From: Halobacillus shinanisalinarum
GTDB lineage: Bacteria; Bacillota; Bacilli; Bacillales; Halobacillaceae
Assembly (NCBI RefSeq): GCF_022919835.1
Contig: NZ_CP095074.1
Span: 1,116,001 to 1,180,000 of the forward strand
DNA length: 64,000 bases
Reading direction: 5' to 3'
Shown: positions 27,842 through 36,408 of the stretch, piece after piece
Layout of the letters: every line of letters starts with the position of its first letter
Numbering within the stretch: the first letter of the stretch is position 1
Position numbers and translations under genes: made by a program
The notes under the pieces: generated by a model
The model's database searches: none
What the model saw: the letters and a program-made list of their open reading frames with translations, nothing else
What the model was told of the DNA's origin: nothing

Positions 27842-29359
27842 TCAACTAGATATGGTTTTACGTTGTATCGTCCAATCAAATTGATCATCGCTTAACCATG
27901 TTGAAAGGGTTTCTATATCTTTTGAAAAAACACGATCCTCCGTTATCGATGGCACTACTTCTCTCCCTTTTGTAAAAAGTTTTTGAACGGAAGATGAGGC
28001 TAACGAGGTATCGCGGTATTCGAGAGCCTGCATCGCACAAATCAACTCAATAGACACTACCTTTTGTGCATTCACAATGATTTGGTACGCATGGCGAGCC
28101 CCGATGGTTCCCATACTGACATGGTCCTCCTGGTTCGCAGAGGATGGGATCGAGTCCACACTGGCGGGGTGAGCCAAGGTTTTATTTTCGGAAACGAGGG
28201 AGGCCGCAGCATATTGCATGATCATCGCCCCTGATTGCAGACCAGGATCTGGACTTAAGAAGCCTGGCAGGTCATTTAACTGCGGGTTTACGAGCCGCTC
28301 CACCCGTCTCTCTGAGATGTTAGCCATTTCCGCTACTGCGATTTTCAAGAAGTCCATGGCAAGTGCAATCGGCTGACCATGGAAGTTCCCCCCAGATACC
28401 ACCGTCTCCCCATCGTCAAAAATCAGTGGGTTATCTGTTGCAGCGTTCATCTCAATCTCAAGCTTTTCTTTTACATAAGCTAGGCTCTGCCTCGACGCCC
28501 CGTGGACCTGTGGGATACAGCGGAGTGAATAGGCATCTTGCACCCTTTTTTCCCCTTGATGTGTAACAAGTTTACTGTCACTCGTAATCGCACGAATTCT
28601 TTCTGCCACTTCCACTTGTTCAGGATAGCCTCTTGCTTCATGGATAGCTGGATGAAAGGCATCAATAATTCCTTCAAGCGATTCTAACGTCATCGATGCA
28701 ACCCAGTCACTTTGGTCAATTAGACGTTCTGCTTCAATATAATTGATCACACCCATCGCTGTCATCGCTTGCGTCCCGTTAATAAGAGCAAGGCCTTCTT
28801 TTGCTTTCAGTGTAAGAGATTCATAGCCAAACTCTTGATAAGCTTCTTGTGTCGGCTTAATTTTACCATGGTTATGAACCTCTCCTTCCCCTACTAGTAC
28901 TAATGCAAGGTGTGAAAGCGGTGCAAGATCTCCCGAAGCACCAAGCGAGCCTTGACTAGGAATGACTGGCAAAATATCCTCATTAACCATGTCACGCAAA
29001 CGTTCCACCACACATGGACGTACGCCAGAGAATCCTTTAAGTAATGCATTGAGTCGTAGTACCACCATTGCCTTGCTGACAACTTCCGGAAAATTCTCCC
29101 CCACACCGCAAGCATGCGAACGAATCAAATGCAGTTGCAAGTCATCAACGTCCTCATCCTGGATCCGAACATCACTAAACTTTCCAAACCCCGTATTAAT
29201 GCCATAAACCGTTTCCCCATTTGAAACAATCCTTTCTACGGCATTCCTGCTCTTCCTCACTTTTTTCATACTCTCTGGATTAATCGCAACGAATTCCTTC
29301 CCATAAATAATACTTTTCATCTGCTTCAATGTTAAGTCCGAACCATTTAACTGAATCAT
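27842..29359 (-). CDS. hutH: Histidine ammonia-lyase
   Basis: A 505-residue enzyme that removes ammonia from histidine to give trans-urocanate, the first step of histidine breakdown. The Ala-Ser-Gly triplet that cyclises into the MIO prosthetic group is at 141-143 in [17 protein letters not shown]. The substrate-loop Tyr is in [12 protein letters not shown] (52-63). A longer frame begins at 29416, but AAAGGAG lies 7 nt before ATG at 29359, which gives the usual [11 protein letters not shown] start. A HutP-type terminator precedes the gene. hutU, hutI and hutG do not follow it here. Confidence 0.96.
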   Translation of the reverse strand: MIQLNGSDLTLKQMKSIIYGKEFVAINPESMKKVRKSRNAVERIVSNGETVYGINTGFGKFSDVRIQDEDVDDLQLHLIRSHACGVGENFPEVVSKAMVVLRLNALLKGFSGVRPCVVERLRDMVNEDILPVIPSQGSLGASGDLAPLSHLALVLVGEGEVHNHGKIKPTQEAYQEFGYESLTLKAKEGLALINGTQAMTAMGVINYIEAERLIDQSDWVASMTLESLEGIIDAFHPAIHEARGYPEQVEVAERIRAITSDSKLVTHQGEKRVQDAYSLRCIPQVHGASRQSLAYVKEKLEIEMNAATDNPLIFDDGETVVSGGNFHGQPIALAMDFLKIAVAEMANISERRVERLVNPQLNDLPGFLSPDPGLQSGAMIMQYAAASLVSENKTLAHPASVDSIPSSANQEDHVSMGTIGARHAYQIIVNAQKVVSIELICAMQALEYRDTSLASSSVQKLFTKGREVVPSITEDRVFSKDIETLSTWLSDDQFDWTIQRKTISS

Positions 29360-29381
29360 AAAAATTTCTCCTTTCCATAAT

Positions 29382-29442
29382 AAAAAAAGAGACGACAATG
29401 GCATACGAAACACCATTGCCGCCTCCTCAAAACTTTTGACTA
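29382..29442 (-). promoter_or_regulatory. HutP-dependent terminator/antiterminator between hutP and hutH
   Basis: On the minus transcript GAGGCGGCAATGG pairs with CCATTGTCGTCTC (13 bp, two G-U), followed by seven T residues: an intrinsic terminator inside the operon. Directly before it stands TAG-TCAA-AAG-TTTT-GAG (29442 down to 29426), three NAG triplets spaced by 4 nt, the RNA pattern HutP binds in B. subtilis with histidine and Mg2+. Binding should open the terminator and allow hutH expression. Confidence 0.88.
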
Positions 29443-29452
29443 TAGGCAGCTG

Positions 29453-29893
29453 TTACCCTATATGATTGATTCCAAGCCCGAACGTTTCATGTTCGAGCCC
29501 TTTCACTGGCGCGCCAATCGTTCCATAAAAAGCGACCGCCAGCCATTCACCCTCATCAAACTGTTCATAAGGGGATCCACGGACAATAGCAAAACGCAAG
29601 CCTACCGTCCGCATCATGTCTCCCGCACCAATTTGACCGCGCATCACACCTTCTAACGCTTCTAAGATAGCATGATACAAAGCATGCGTTTCACGATACA
29701 GCTCATCAGAGATAATATGGTTTCTTTTCGCGGCAGTTTCCACCGCTGAAATAACTTTCTGCATATTCATGGAGCCTGCTTTCCCCTGGCAATACTCCAC
29801 ATCTTTCAAACGTGTAGAAAATGGCTCCAACTCTTCTGGTGTTAATGAGACCACCAGCATAGCTAACTTCCCGATTGGAATCTTCTGCGTCAT
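29453..29893 (-). CDS. hutP: HutP, histidine-dependent RNA-binding antiterminator
   Basis: A 146-residue regulator. [34 protein letters not shown] and [16 protein letters not shown] match HutP closely, including the paired histidines that bind metal and ligand. [23 protein letters not shown] is the conserved C-terminus. HutP hexamers bind NAG repeats in the leader terminator when histidine is present. It is the first gene of the operon, 94 nt before hutH, with that terminator between them. A cre-overlapped promoter lies upstream. Confidence 0.96.
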   Translation of the reverse strand: MTQKIPIGKLAMLVVSLTPEELEPFSTRLKDVEYCQGKAGSMNMQKVISAVETAAKRNHIISDELYRETHALYHAILEALEGVMRGQIGAGDMMRTVGLRFAIVRGSPYEQFDEGEWLAVAFYGTIGAPVKGLEHETFGLGINHIG

Positions 29894-29944
29894 TTACTTC
29901 ACCTAATTCAACTTATAATCAACTATTTACTACTGACTATGTAA

Positions 29945-29974
29945 ATTGTAAACGTTTTCTCAATTGTCTGTCAA
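29945..29974 (-). promoter_or_regulatory. hutP promoter with an overlapping cre site
   Basis: On the minus strand TTGACA (29974-29969) and TACAAT (29950-29945) are 18 bp apart, a good sigma-A promoter. TTGTAAACGTTTTCT on the plus strand (29946-29960) fits the cre consensus at every position and covers the -10 region, so CcpA should repress hut when sugar is plentiful, as known in B. subtilis. Confidence 0.8.
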
Positions 29975-30031
29975 TGGTTATATGGAAAATTTTAGTGTTC
30001 TATTGTAGTGATTAAGTAGCACACTAAAGCA

Positions 30032-30069
30032 ATAACCATTTTATGGATGACCTGAGGTGGTAATATATG
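30032..30069. repeat. Dispersed palindromic repeat, degraded copy 4
   Basis: The right arm TGGATGACCTGAGGTGG and its flank TAATAT are intact. The left arm is reduced to AATAACCA before the loop. Loss of one CCA-to-CCA segment of the left arm would give exactly this. Confidence 0.75.
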
Positions 30070-30073
30070 GTCA

Positions 30074-30115
30074 AATAAAGGTCGTCCCTCATAAGTACAG
30101 GAGACGACCTTTATT
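30074..30115 (-). terminator. Intrinsic terminator after panF
   Basis: ATAAAGGTCGTC pairs with GACGACCTTTAT (about 30075-30086 and 30102-30113), with a T-rich tail on the minus strand. Confidence 0.85.
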
Positions 30116-30131
30116 CATAATTATCTTACTT

Positions 30132-31601
30132 TCACGTGCTTTCTTCGATTTGCTGTTGAGCCATATAGTCGTCCAGTGTAGCCTGTTTTGTGGCTAAACT
30201 AACAACAACATAGGCAATAAACGACAGGATAATCGGTAAGACGACACTATGCATACCAAAAGGTGAGGAAAAGAACTGTTCGATCATAATATAGGAGCCG
30301 ACACCAACAAGCATCGAGGAAAGTGCTCCATATTTGTTTCCTCTTTTCCAATAAAGCCCCATCACAACAGGCCAAATAAACGTTGCTTCCAAGCCGCCAA
30401 ATGCAAATAGGTTGAGCCAGATTAGTAGATCTGGTGGATTGATGGCCATTAAAAATACTAGTATTCCAAGGACAGCTGTCACTCCAAAGCTTAACGTTTT
30501 TATCCTTTGGTACGAAGCGTCTGGTTTAACATAGTTCACGTAAATATCCTTCACAACAGATGAGCTGACTAAAAGCAATAACGAGTCTACTGTTGACATG
30601 ATCGCAGCCATGGGCGCAGCTAATACGACACCAGCGAGCCATGCAGGCAACACTTCCAAGGCTATAAGCGGCATCACCTTATCCCCTACTGCAATCCCGG
30701 GTAAGATCGGCCGCGCAAACACTCCTATCAAATGCATATTCAACATGATAAATCCGACAACAATTGTTCCGATAATCAAAGCTCGATGCATCGCCTTCGA
30801 ACTTTTATAAGACATCGCCCGCACTGTTATTTGGGGAAGCCCGACAACAGCTACGCCAACGAGAATCCAAAAGGAGGAGACATAGGCAGGGGTAAGACTG
30901 CCATCTGCACCAAACGGCGTTATTAAATTGGGATTTTCAGCTGCCAATCCATCCATAATGTTAGAAATGCCCCCACCGGCAATAATTGTTGCTATGAGAA
31001 GGATGAGTGTACCACCAAACATAACTACCCCCTGGACAGCATCTGTTAACGCGACTGCCTTAAATCCCCCAATAATCACATAGATAAGGACTGATATTGC
31101 AAAAATAACTAAAGCTGTATGATAAGATAATCCAGTTAATGACTCTATTAATCTAGCTCCACCAACCCACTGGGCTGCCATCGCTGAAAATAGAAAGATA
31201 ATGATACTAAAGGCAGCCACCAACACAACCCATTTACTTTGATAACGCCCCCTTAAAAAGTCGGTTAACGTAACGGCTCTATACTTTCTTGACATAATGG
31301 CAAACTTTTTACCTAAGATCATGAGAACAAAATAACCAGTAACCACTTGAGACATGGATAGCAAAACCCAGCCTAAGCCCTCTGTATAAGCTACCCCGGG
31401 ACCGCCTATAAAACTGCTCGCACTTCCATATGTAGCAATCATTGTCATAGCTAAAATAAAGCCACCTAACTGACGCCCGCCCAGAAAATATTCCTCTAAA
31501 AAATTATAATTGGCCTTTTTCAATGAGCCACTAGCTACAAACCCCACCATGAAAATAATAACGAGAAAAATCAACAATGGTACAATGACAGCGAAATTCA
31601 T
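30132..31601 (-). CDS. panF: Sodium/pantothenate symporter
   Basis: A 489-residue sodium:solute symporter with about 13 membrane segments that takes up pantothenate, the precursor of coenzyme A. SFIGGPGVAYTEGLGWVLLSMSQV, FLEEYFLGGRQLGGF and ITVRAMSYKSSKAMHRA follow PanF. The partner gene just upstream encodes a YhdT protein, which regularly accompanies panF and supports the assignment over other members of the superfamily. It overlaps that gene by 4 nt (ATGA). Confidence 0.9.
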   Translation of the reverse strand: MNFAVIVPLLIFLVIIFMVGFVASGSLKKANYNFLEEYFLGGRQLGGFILAMTMIATYGSASSFIGGPGVAYTEGLGWVLLSMSQVVTGYFVLMILGKKFAIMSRKYRAVTLTDFLRGRYQSKWVVLVAAFSIIIFLFSAMAAQWVGGARLIESLTGLSYHTALVIFAISVLIYVIIGGFKAVALTDAVQGVVMFGGTLILLIATIIAGGGISNIMDGLAAENPNLITPFGADGSLTPAYVSSFWILVGVAVVGLPQITVRAMSYKSSKAMHRALIIGTIVVGFIMLNMHLIGVFARPILPGIAVGDKVMPLIALEVLPAWLAGVVLAAPMAAIMSTVDSLLLLVSSSVVKDIYVNYVKPDASYQRIKTLSFGVTAVLGILVFLMAINPPDLLIWLNLFAFGGLEATFIWPVVMGLYWKRGNKYGALSSMLVGVGSYIMIEQFFSSPFGMHSVVLPIILSFIAYVVVSLATKQATLDDYMAQQQIEEST

Positions 31602-31879
31602 GATTGATTACCGCTCCGTTCATCTTCGAACGATACTTCCACGAATAAAAACTTTACAACAAAAATAACCAAAGCAGCTATTAAGATAAACCCGACTACA
31701 CAACTATAAAAAAACCACGCTGGCAGCCCGAAGACGTAACTATATTCCTCTGGTGGTTTACTACCTAACCCATAAGCAAAGGCGAACCACCAAACAAAGT
31801 TGATCACGGCTAAAGCAACGCCAATTATAGCTTCACGGTTTGCAATCATAAAGCGATGGTCATGTTTCTTTCCAGCCAT
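31598..31879 (-). CDS. yhdT: YhdT family (DUF997) small membrane protein
   Basis: A 93-residue protein with two membrane segments (about 17-36 and 49-75). FVWWFAFAYGLGSKPPEEYSYVFGLPAWFFYSCV is characteristic of the YhdT family. The family is found next to panF in both Gram-negative and Gram-positive bacteria and is probably an accessory subunit. Its stop overlaps the panF start, so the two are translationally coupled. Confidence 0.9.
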   Translation of the reverse strand: MAGKKHDHRFMIANREAIIGVALAVINFVWWFAFAYGLGSKPPEEYSYVFGLPAWFFYSCVVGFILIAALVIFVVKFLFVEVSFEDERSGNQS

Positions 31880-32092
31880 CTTTTCATTCCCCCATTATTT
31901 AAGAAATTAAGCCTTACACCTGATGTTTTCCTTAGTGTACCAAATTTAAGATTGAAGCTACCAAAGAAAGAATCTATTTTTATCATTTTGACGGCCCCCT
32001 ATCTTTAAAAGAACCTAGTCAATCACCCACACATGATTTCTGCATACCTTGAAGTAACAGGAACGATCATTTGCTTGAGGGAGAGTGATAAA

Positions 32093-33187
32093 ATGGCAGG
32101 TAAAGTGCATCATTTTTTTGCGGGAGATCATACGGCAAAAGGATTTTATCCTTTGTATGCTTTCAATTATCAGGGACTTGAACGTGTATTTATACTGCAA
32201 GGTTTACCTTACACAGGGAAATCAAGCCTTATGGAAAAGTTGGCAGATGAATGGAAAGATGAGGGCTTCGATATAGAAATGATTCATTCTTCTTCCGATA
32301 ATCAAGCAGTAGACGGAGTAATCATTCCACAATTGAAAATGGGCATTTATGGCGGGGAAACTCCATTATTTGTTTTTAACGATGAAAACCTGGAATACAT
32401 CAATATGGATACTGCCGTAAATTTTGACAGTTTAAACGATAAAAAAGATACAATTACTCAACTAAAAGAAAAAATGAAAAATGCATACCAGGAAGCACAG
32501 AACTCATTTAAAGCTGGTCTTGACATCCATGATGACCTTGAGGATGTTTATATTAATCAGATGAATTTTACCAAAGCAAATCAGTTAACCAATCAATTGA
32601 TACATCAGTTATTTAACAATCAAAAGGCAGCCAATAATGATTCTGTAGTCAAGCGACGCTTCTTCGGTGCTTCTACACCCCAGGGAGTGGTTGATTATAT
32701 TCCGAATTTAACCGAAGACTTAGATAAGCGCTATTTCATCAAAGGACGCGCAGGAACAGGGAAATCCACTATCCTCAAGAAAATAGCTGCAGCTGGCGAA
32801 AACCTTGGATTTAATGTAGAAATTTACCATTGTGGGTTTGACCCCTTGAGCCTTGACATGGTAATCATACGTGAACTAGGATTTTGCGTTTTTGACAGCA
32901 CCGATCCCCATGAGTATTTTCCAGATCGAGAAGGGGATGAAATCGTCGATGTGTATGCAGAAGCGGTCACTCCTGGTACAGATGAAAAGTATGCTGACGA
33001 AATTGATAATCTCACCCGTGGTTATAAATCTTATATGAAAGAAGGGGTCGCTTATTTAAAAGAGGCTAAACAACACGACGATGAGCTTGCATTTATTTAT
33101 AGGGATGCAGTTAATACTTCTGTCACAGATCGTATTTTTGAGTCAATCCACTTAGAGTTCGGAAAAAAAGCGAGCATTTTAGAGTAA
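32093..33187 (+). CDS. Tandem P-loop ATPase of unknown function
   Basis: A 364-residue protein with two similar halves, each opening with a Walker A motif: GLPYTGKSS at 37-45 and GRAGTGKST at 218-226. After each P-loop the same order recurs (helix, FDIEMIHSSSDN or FNVEIYHCGFDP, then DGVIIPQLKMGIY or DMVIIRELGFCVF), so the gene arose by internal duplication. It is cytoplasmic, with no membrane or secretion signal. I recall uncharacterised ATPases of this type in Firmicutes but no function. ATG at 32093 has GGGAGA about 9 nt upstream. It is monocistronic with a strong terminator. Confidence 0.8.
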   Translation: MAGKVHHFFAGDHTAKGFYPLYAFNYQGLERVFILQGLPYTGKSSLMEKLADEWKDEGFDIEMIHSSSDNQAVDGVIIPQLKMGIYGGETPLFVFNDENLEYINMDTAVNFDSLNDKKDTITQLKEKMKNAYQEAQNSFKAGLDIHDDLEDVYINQMNFTKANQLTNQLIHQLFNNQKAANNDSVVKRRFFGASTPQGVVDYIPNLTEDLDKRYFIKGRAGTGKSTILKKIAAAGENLGFNVEIYHCGFDPLSLDMVIIRELGFCVFDSTDPHEYFPDREGDEIVDVYAEAVTPGTDEKYADEIDNLTRGYKSYMKEGVAYLKEAKQHDDELAFIYRDAVNTSVTDRIFESIHLEFGKKASILE

Positions 33188-33207
33188 GTAAAATTTTATC
33201 ATGAAAG

Positions 33208-33251
33208 AACCTGTGAGTTGATCTCAATATGACCAACTCACAGGTTTTTTA
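33208..33251 (+). terminator. Intrinsic terminator after the tandem ATPase gene
   Basis: AACCTGTGAGTTG (33208-33220) pairs perfectly with CAACTCACAGGTT (33233-33245), followed by a T run. Confidence 0.92.
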
Positions 33252-33268
33252 GTTTTAAGCGTCCTTGC

Positions 33269-34236
33269 TTATTCAGGGACGTAGGACTGCTCAATTAGAG
33301 ATTGTTTATCTATCTTACCAACGTCCGTTTTCGGCAATTCTTCTAGCACATAAAATTGTTTAGGAACCTTGTATCCTGCAAACTTTTCACGGCAGTGACT
33401 TTGCAACTTTTCGATAGAAATACCATCACTTTTAAGGGAGATATAGGCAACGGCACGCTCTCCCCATTTCTCATCAGGGATTCCAATCACAGCAGCTTCA
33501 TTTACCTCAGGATTTGATAACAGCCACTGTTCAATCTCCAGAGGAAAAATATTCTCACCACCGCTAATAATCATTTCCTTTTTCCGACCAACGATGTAAA
33601 TAAAACCTTCATCATCCTGTTTGGCTAAGTCCCCTGTGTGCAGCCACTCATCTCGAAAAACTGCGTCAGTTTCTTCAGGATTATTCCAATAATATTCGAA
33701 GGTATGGTCACCCCAAAGAAGAAGTTCTCCTACTTCTCCTGGGCACTGATCATTACAATCCTTGTCAACGATGCGAATTTGATTAAACATCATTGGTTTT
33801 CCTACGGAGCCAACATGTTTTTGGGCATCCTCAGGTGAGATATAGAAATTGTTCGGTCCAGCTTCCGTCAGTCCATAGCCTTCCTTAAACTTCAGGCCTT
33901 TGTGATGGTAGTGCTTATAAATCGTCAACGGGCACGGTGCTCCTCCTGATAAAAACACTTTCATATTCGGATACCTGGCTTGCTGAAAGTATGGAGTTTG
34001 CACTAACATGTGGTGCATCGTTGACACGAGTAGGACGATGGTACATTGGTAGCTTTGTAAGTCACGAGCAGCCTGTTCCGGATCAAACTTTTCCGAAATA
34101 ATAACAGTGCCGCCCATTAATAAAATAGGAAGGGATAGGGCATTCAGTCCCCCAGTATGGAACATCGGGAGACAAGTCAGCGTTCGATCTTCCTTCACTA
34201 TGTTCCAGCTAATAATAGTATTAATCGCATTCCATA
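33269..34236 (-). pseudogene. Acyl-CoA ligase (AMP-binding) gene, 5' part lost at a MITE junction
   Basis: The remaining frame encodes the C-terminal ~320 residues of an ANL-superfamily acyl-CoA ligase: LPMFHTGGLNAL, FKEGYGLTEAGPNNF, DEWLHTGDLAKQDDEGFIYIVGRKKEMIISGGENIFP and the C-terminal lysine in PKTDVGKIDK. About the first 170-190 residues, including the P-loop-like A3 motif that binds ATP phosphates, are missing. The open frame runs on to 34279, but its first 15 residues are translated MITE sequence. No activity is expected. Confidence 0.85.
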
Positions 34237-34302
34237 GGACCGGAAAAACCGAGCAACGAAGACATTCGCCGTTAATCATTTGGTGACTTTTTGAACAACC
34301 TC
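34236..34302. mobile_element. Remnant of the MITE-like family, one end only
   Basis: AGGACCGGAAAAACCGAG through ACTTTTTGAACAACC matches the other two copies in reverse orientation. Only one end is present, joined directly to the broken ligase gene, so a deletion running from the element into the gene is the simplest account. Confidence 0.75.
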
Positions 34303-34399
34303 TTTAAGTGGTTAGTAGTAGGATTATAACGAGGGAGGATAGAGGATAGATCTTATCTCAAAATGTTTAGGCACTCGCGATCTACTCCTCTTTTAAAAA

Positions 34400-34429
34400 T
34401 AAAATGGCCGAGTGTGGGTACACTCGGCC
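34400..34429 (-). terminator. Intrinsic terminator of the nadBCA operon
   Basis: GGCCGAGTG (34406-34414) pairs with CACTCGGCC (34421-34429), followed by an A/T run that reads TTTTATTTTT on the minus strand. Confidence 0.92.
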
Positions 34430-34450
34430 TAAAGTGCAATTCAACCAATT

Positions 34451-35557
34451 TTATGCTCTCGCAAGCATGCGGTCGAGAGCCTTCTTTGCATCGATTGCAA
34501 TCTCTTTATCTACTTCGATTAAATTAGTAGGATCCCCCTGCGCGATTGACTCTAGCGACCATGCTAGATGAGGCAAGTCGATTCGGTTCATCGTCAAACA
34601 AGGACACATGTTTGGGTTCAGGGAAATAATATGCTGATCCGGATGTTCTTGGATGATTCGATTAACGAGATTCATCTCTGTACCGACTGCCCACGAGCTG
34701 CCAGGTGGAGCTTGCTCAATTGTTTTAATAATATGATTCGTAGAACCGGCGTCATCAGATAAGGCGACCACTTCCCTGCGGCATTCCGGATGAACGATGA
34801 TTCTCATCTCAGAATACTGCTCCCGGACTTGGTGTACGTTGGCTACAGTAAAGTTCTCGTGGACAGAACAATGGCCTTTCCACAAAATCACTTTGATATC
34901 ATCAAGATGCCCTTCATAGACAAGCTCCTCGTTAATCGGATCCCAGACGGCCATGTCATTAAGAGAGATGCCGAGATCGTAAGCAGTATTTCGACCTAGA
35001 TGTTGATCAGGTAAGAAGAGGATCCGCTCCTTTTGAGTGAAAGCCCATTGAATCATTTTCTCGGCATTCGACGAAGTGACGGTTGCCCCCCCATGCTTTC
35101 CGACAAATGCTTTAATGGCAGCTGTTGAGTTGACATAGGTCAACGGGAGAATGGTGTCACCGAAATCTGCCATCAACTGCTCCCATGCTTTTTCCGTCTG
35201 GGTGAAATTTGCCATATCGGCCATCGTACAGCCTGCCCGCATATCTGGCAGATACACTTTTTGATCATCTCTTGTTAGAATATCCGCTGTTTCGGCCATA
35301 AAATGGACACCACAAAAGACAATGGCCTCCGCTTCATGCTGGGAAGCAGAAATTTGAGCCAGCTGCAATGAATCTCCTCGTGAATCGGCATATTCAATGA
35401 CTTCATCTTTTTGATAGTGATGGCCAGGTAAGAACAGACGCGTCCCCATTTGTTTCTTTACCTGGCGAACACGTTCAGCTAGCTCGCTGTTATCCATTTG
35501 CATATATTTGTCCGGAATTGTCGGTGTAGAGCTTTTCATTGTTTCAAAAATATTCAT
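34451..35557 (-). CDS. nadA: Quinolinate synthase
   Basis: A 368-residue enzyme that condenses iminoaspartate with dihydroxyacetone phosphate to quinolinate, second step of de novo NAD synthesis. Cys110, Cys230 and Cys320 fall at the positions known as [4Fe-4S] ligands in B. subtilis NadA (RAGC, KGHC, MCPC). [16 protein letters not shown] is the substrate region near 43-58. It is the last gene of nadB-nadC-nadA and overlaps nadC by 4 nt. The divergent nifS gene supplies its cluster sulfur. Confidence 0.97.
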   Translation of the reverse strand: MNIFETMKSSTPTIPDKYMQMDNSELAERVRQVKKQMGTRLFLPGHHYQKDEVIEYADSRGDSLQLAQISASQHEAEAIVFCGVHFMAETADILTRDDQKVYLPDMRAGCTMADMANFTQTEKAWEQLMADFGDTILPLTYVNSTAAIKAFVGKHGGATVTSSNAEKMIQWAFTQKERILFLPDQHLGRNTAYDLGISLNDMAVWDPINEELVYEGHLDDIKVILWKGHCSVHENFTVANVHQVREQYSEMRIIVHPECRREVVALSDDAGSTNHIIKTIEQAPPGSSWAVGTEMNLVNRIIQEHPDQHIISLNPNMCPCLTMNRIDLPHLAWSLESIAQGDPTNLIEVDKEIAIDAKKALDRMLARA

Positions 35558-36408
35558 CCCTGACTCCTCCTCTCTTTCATATCTACGTTGACACTGATAT
35601 CTAGTGAGGGTGCAGAGTGTGTTAAACAGCCTAAGGAAATATAATCAACACCGCAGTCGCTGTAATTTAAAAGGTCTTTTATTGCAATCCCTCCAGATGC
35701 TTCGGTCGTGATGTGCGGTGGTACGAGTTGTACAAATCTCTGAATCTCCTCAACACTGCGATTGTCGAACATAATACAATCTGCGCCCGCTTCGACTGCT
35801 TCAAGCACTTGCTCTTCGGTTTCTGTCTCAACTTCCACGTTCACCATATGACCGATTCTCTTGCGCACTCGCCCCACTGCTTGCTTAATAGATCCTGCAA
35901 AAGTAATATGGTTATCTTTAATCATGACAGCATCATAAAGCCCATTACGATGATTAAAACCGCCTCCAGCTCGAACCGCACATTTCTCAAACATCCGAAG
36001 GCCTGGGGTCGTCTTTCTGGTATCACAAATCCTCGTGTGGCCGCTATTTAGGTTTGCAACAGCTCTACGCGACAATGTCGCAATCCCACTCATTCGCTGT
36101 ACAAGATTTAAGATTACCCGCTCTCCTTTCAACAAACTCGCCCATTCCCCATTAGCGATAGCGATTGTCTCTCCTTGAGAAATGGCGTCCCCATCCTTTT
36201 TCAATAATTGAACGTTAATCGACGGATCCAGCATTTGAAAGCCTGTAAGGATCACGGCTGTTCCACATAAAACTCCCGATTGCTTCGCTTCAAAAACGAC
36301 TTCCCCTTTATGACGGTCTTCAAATAAATAATCACTTGTTACATCGATATCACCAATGTCCTCTATGAAAAAATGCTCCAACGCTTGTTTAAGCTTGAAC
36401 TGATTCAT
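35554..36408 (-). CDS. nadC: Nicotinate-nucleotide pyrophosphorylase (carboxylating)
   Basis: A 284-residue enzyme that converts quinolinate and PRPP to nicotinate mononucleotide. [48 protein letters not shown] and [26 protein letters not shown] are NadC hallmarks with the PRPP and quinolinate-binding Arg and Lys residues. A longer frame to 36474 lies in nadB coding sequence. ATG at 36408 has AGAGGAG about 6 nt upstream, so nadC overlaps the end of nadB by 20 nt. Confidence 0.96.
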   Translation of the reverse strand: MNQFKLKQALEHFFIEDIGDIDVTSDYLFEDRHKGEVVFEAKQSGVLCGTAVILTGFQMLDPSINVQLLKKDGDAISQGETIAIANGEWASLLKGERVILNLVQRMSGIATLSRRAVANLNSGHTRICDTRKTTPGLRMFEKCAVRAGGGFNHRNGLYDAVMIKDNHITFAGSIKQAVGRVRKRIGHMVNVEVETETEEQVLEAVEAGADCIMFDNRSVEEIQRFVQLVPPHITTEASGGIAIKDLLNYSDCGVDYISLGCLTHSAPSLDISVNVDMKERRSQG

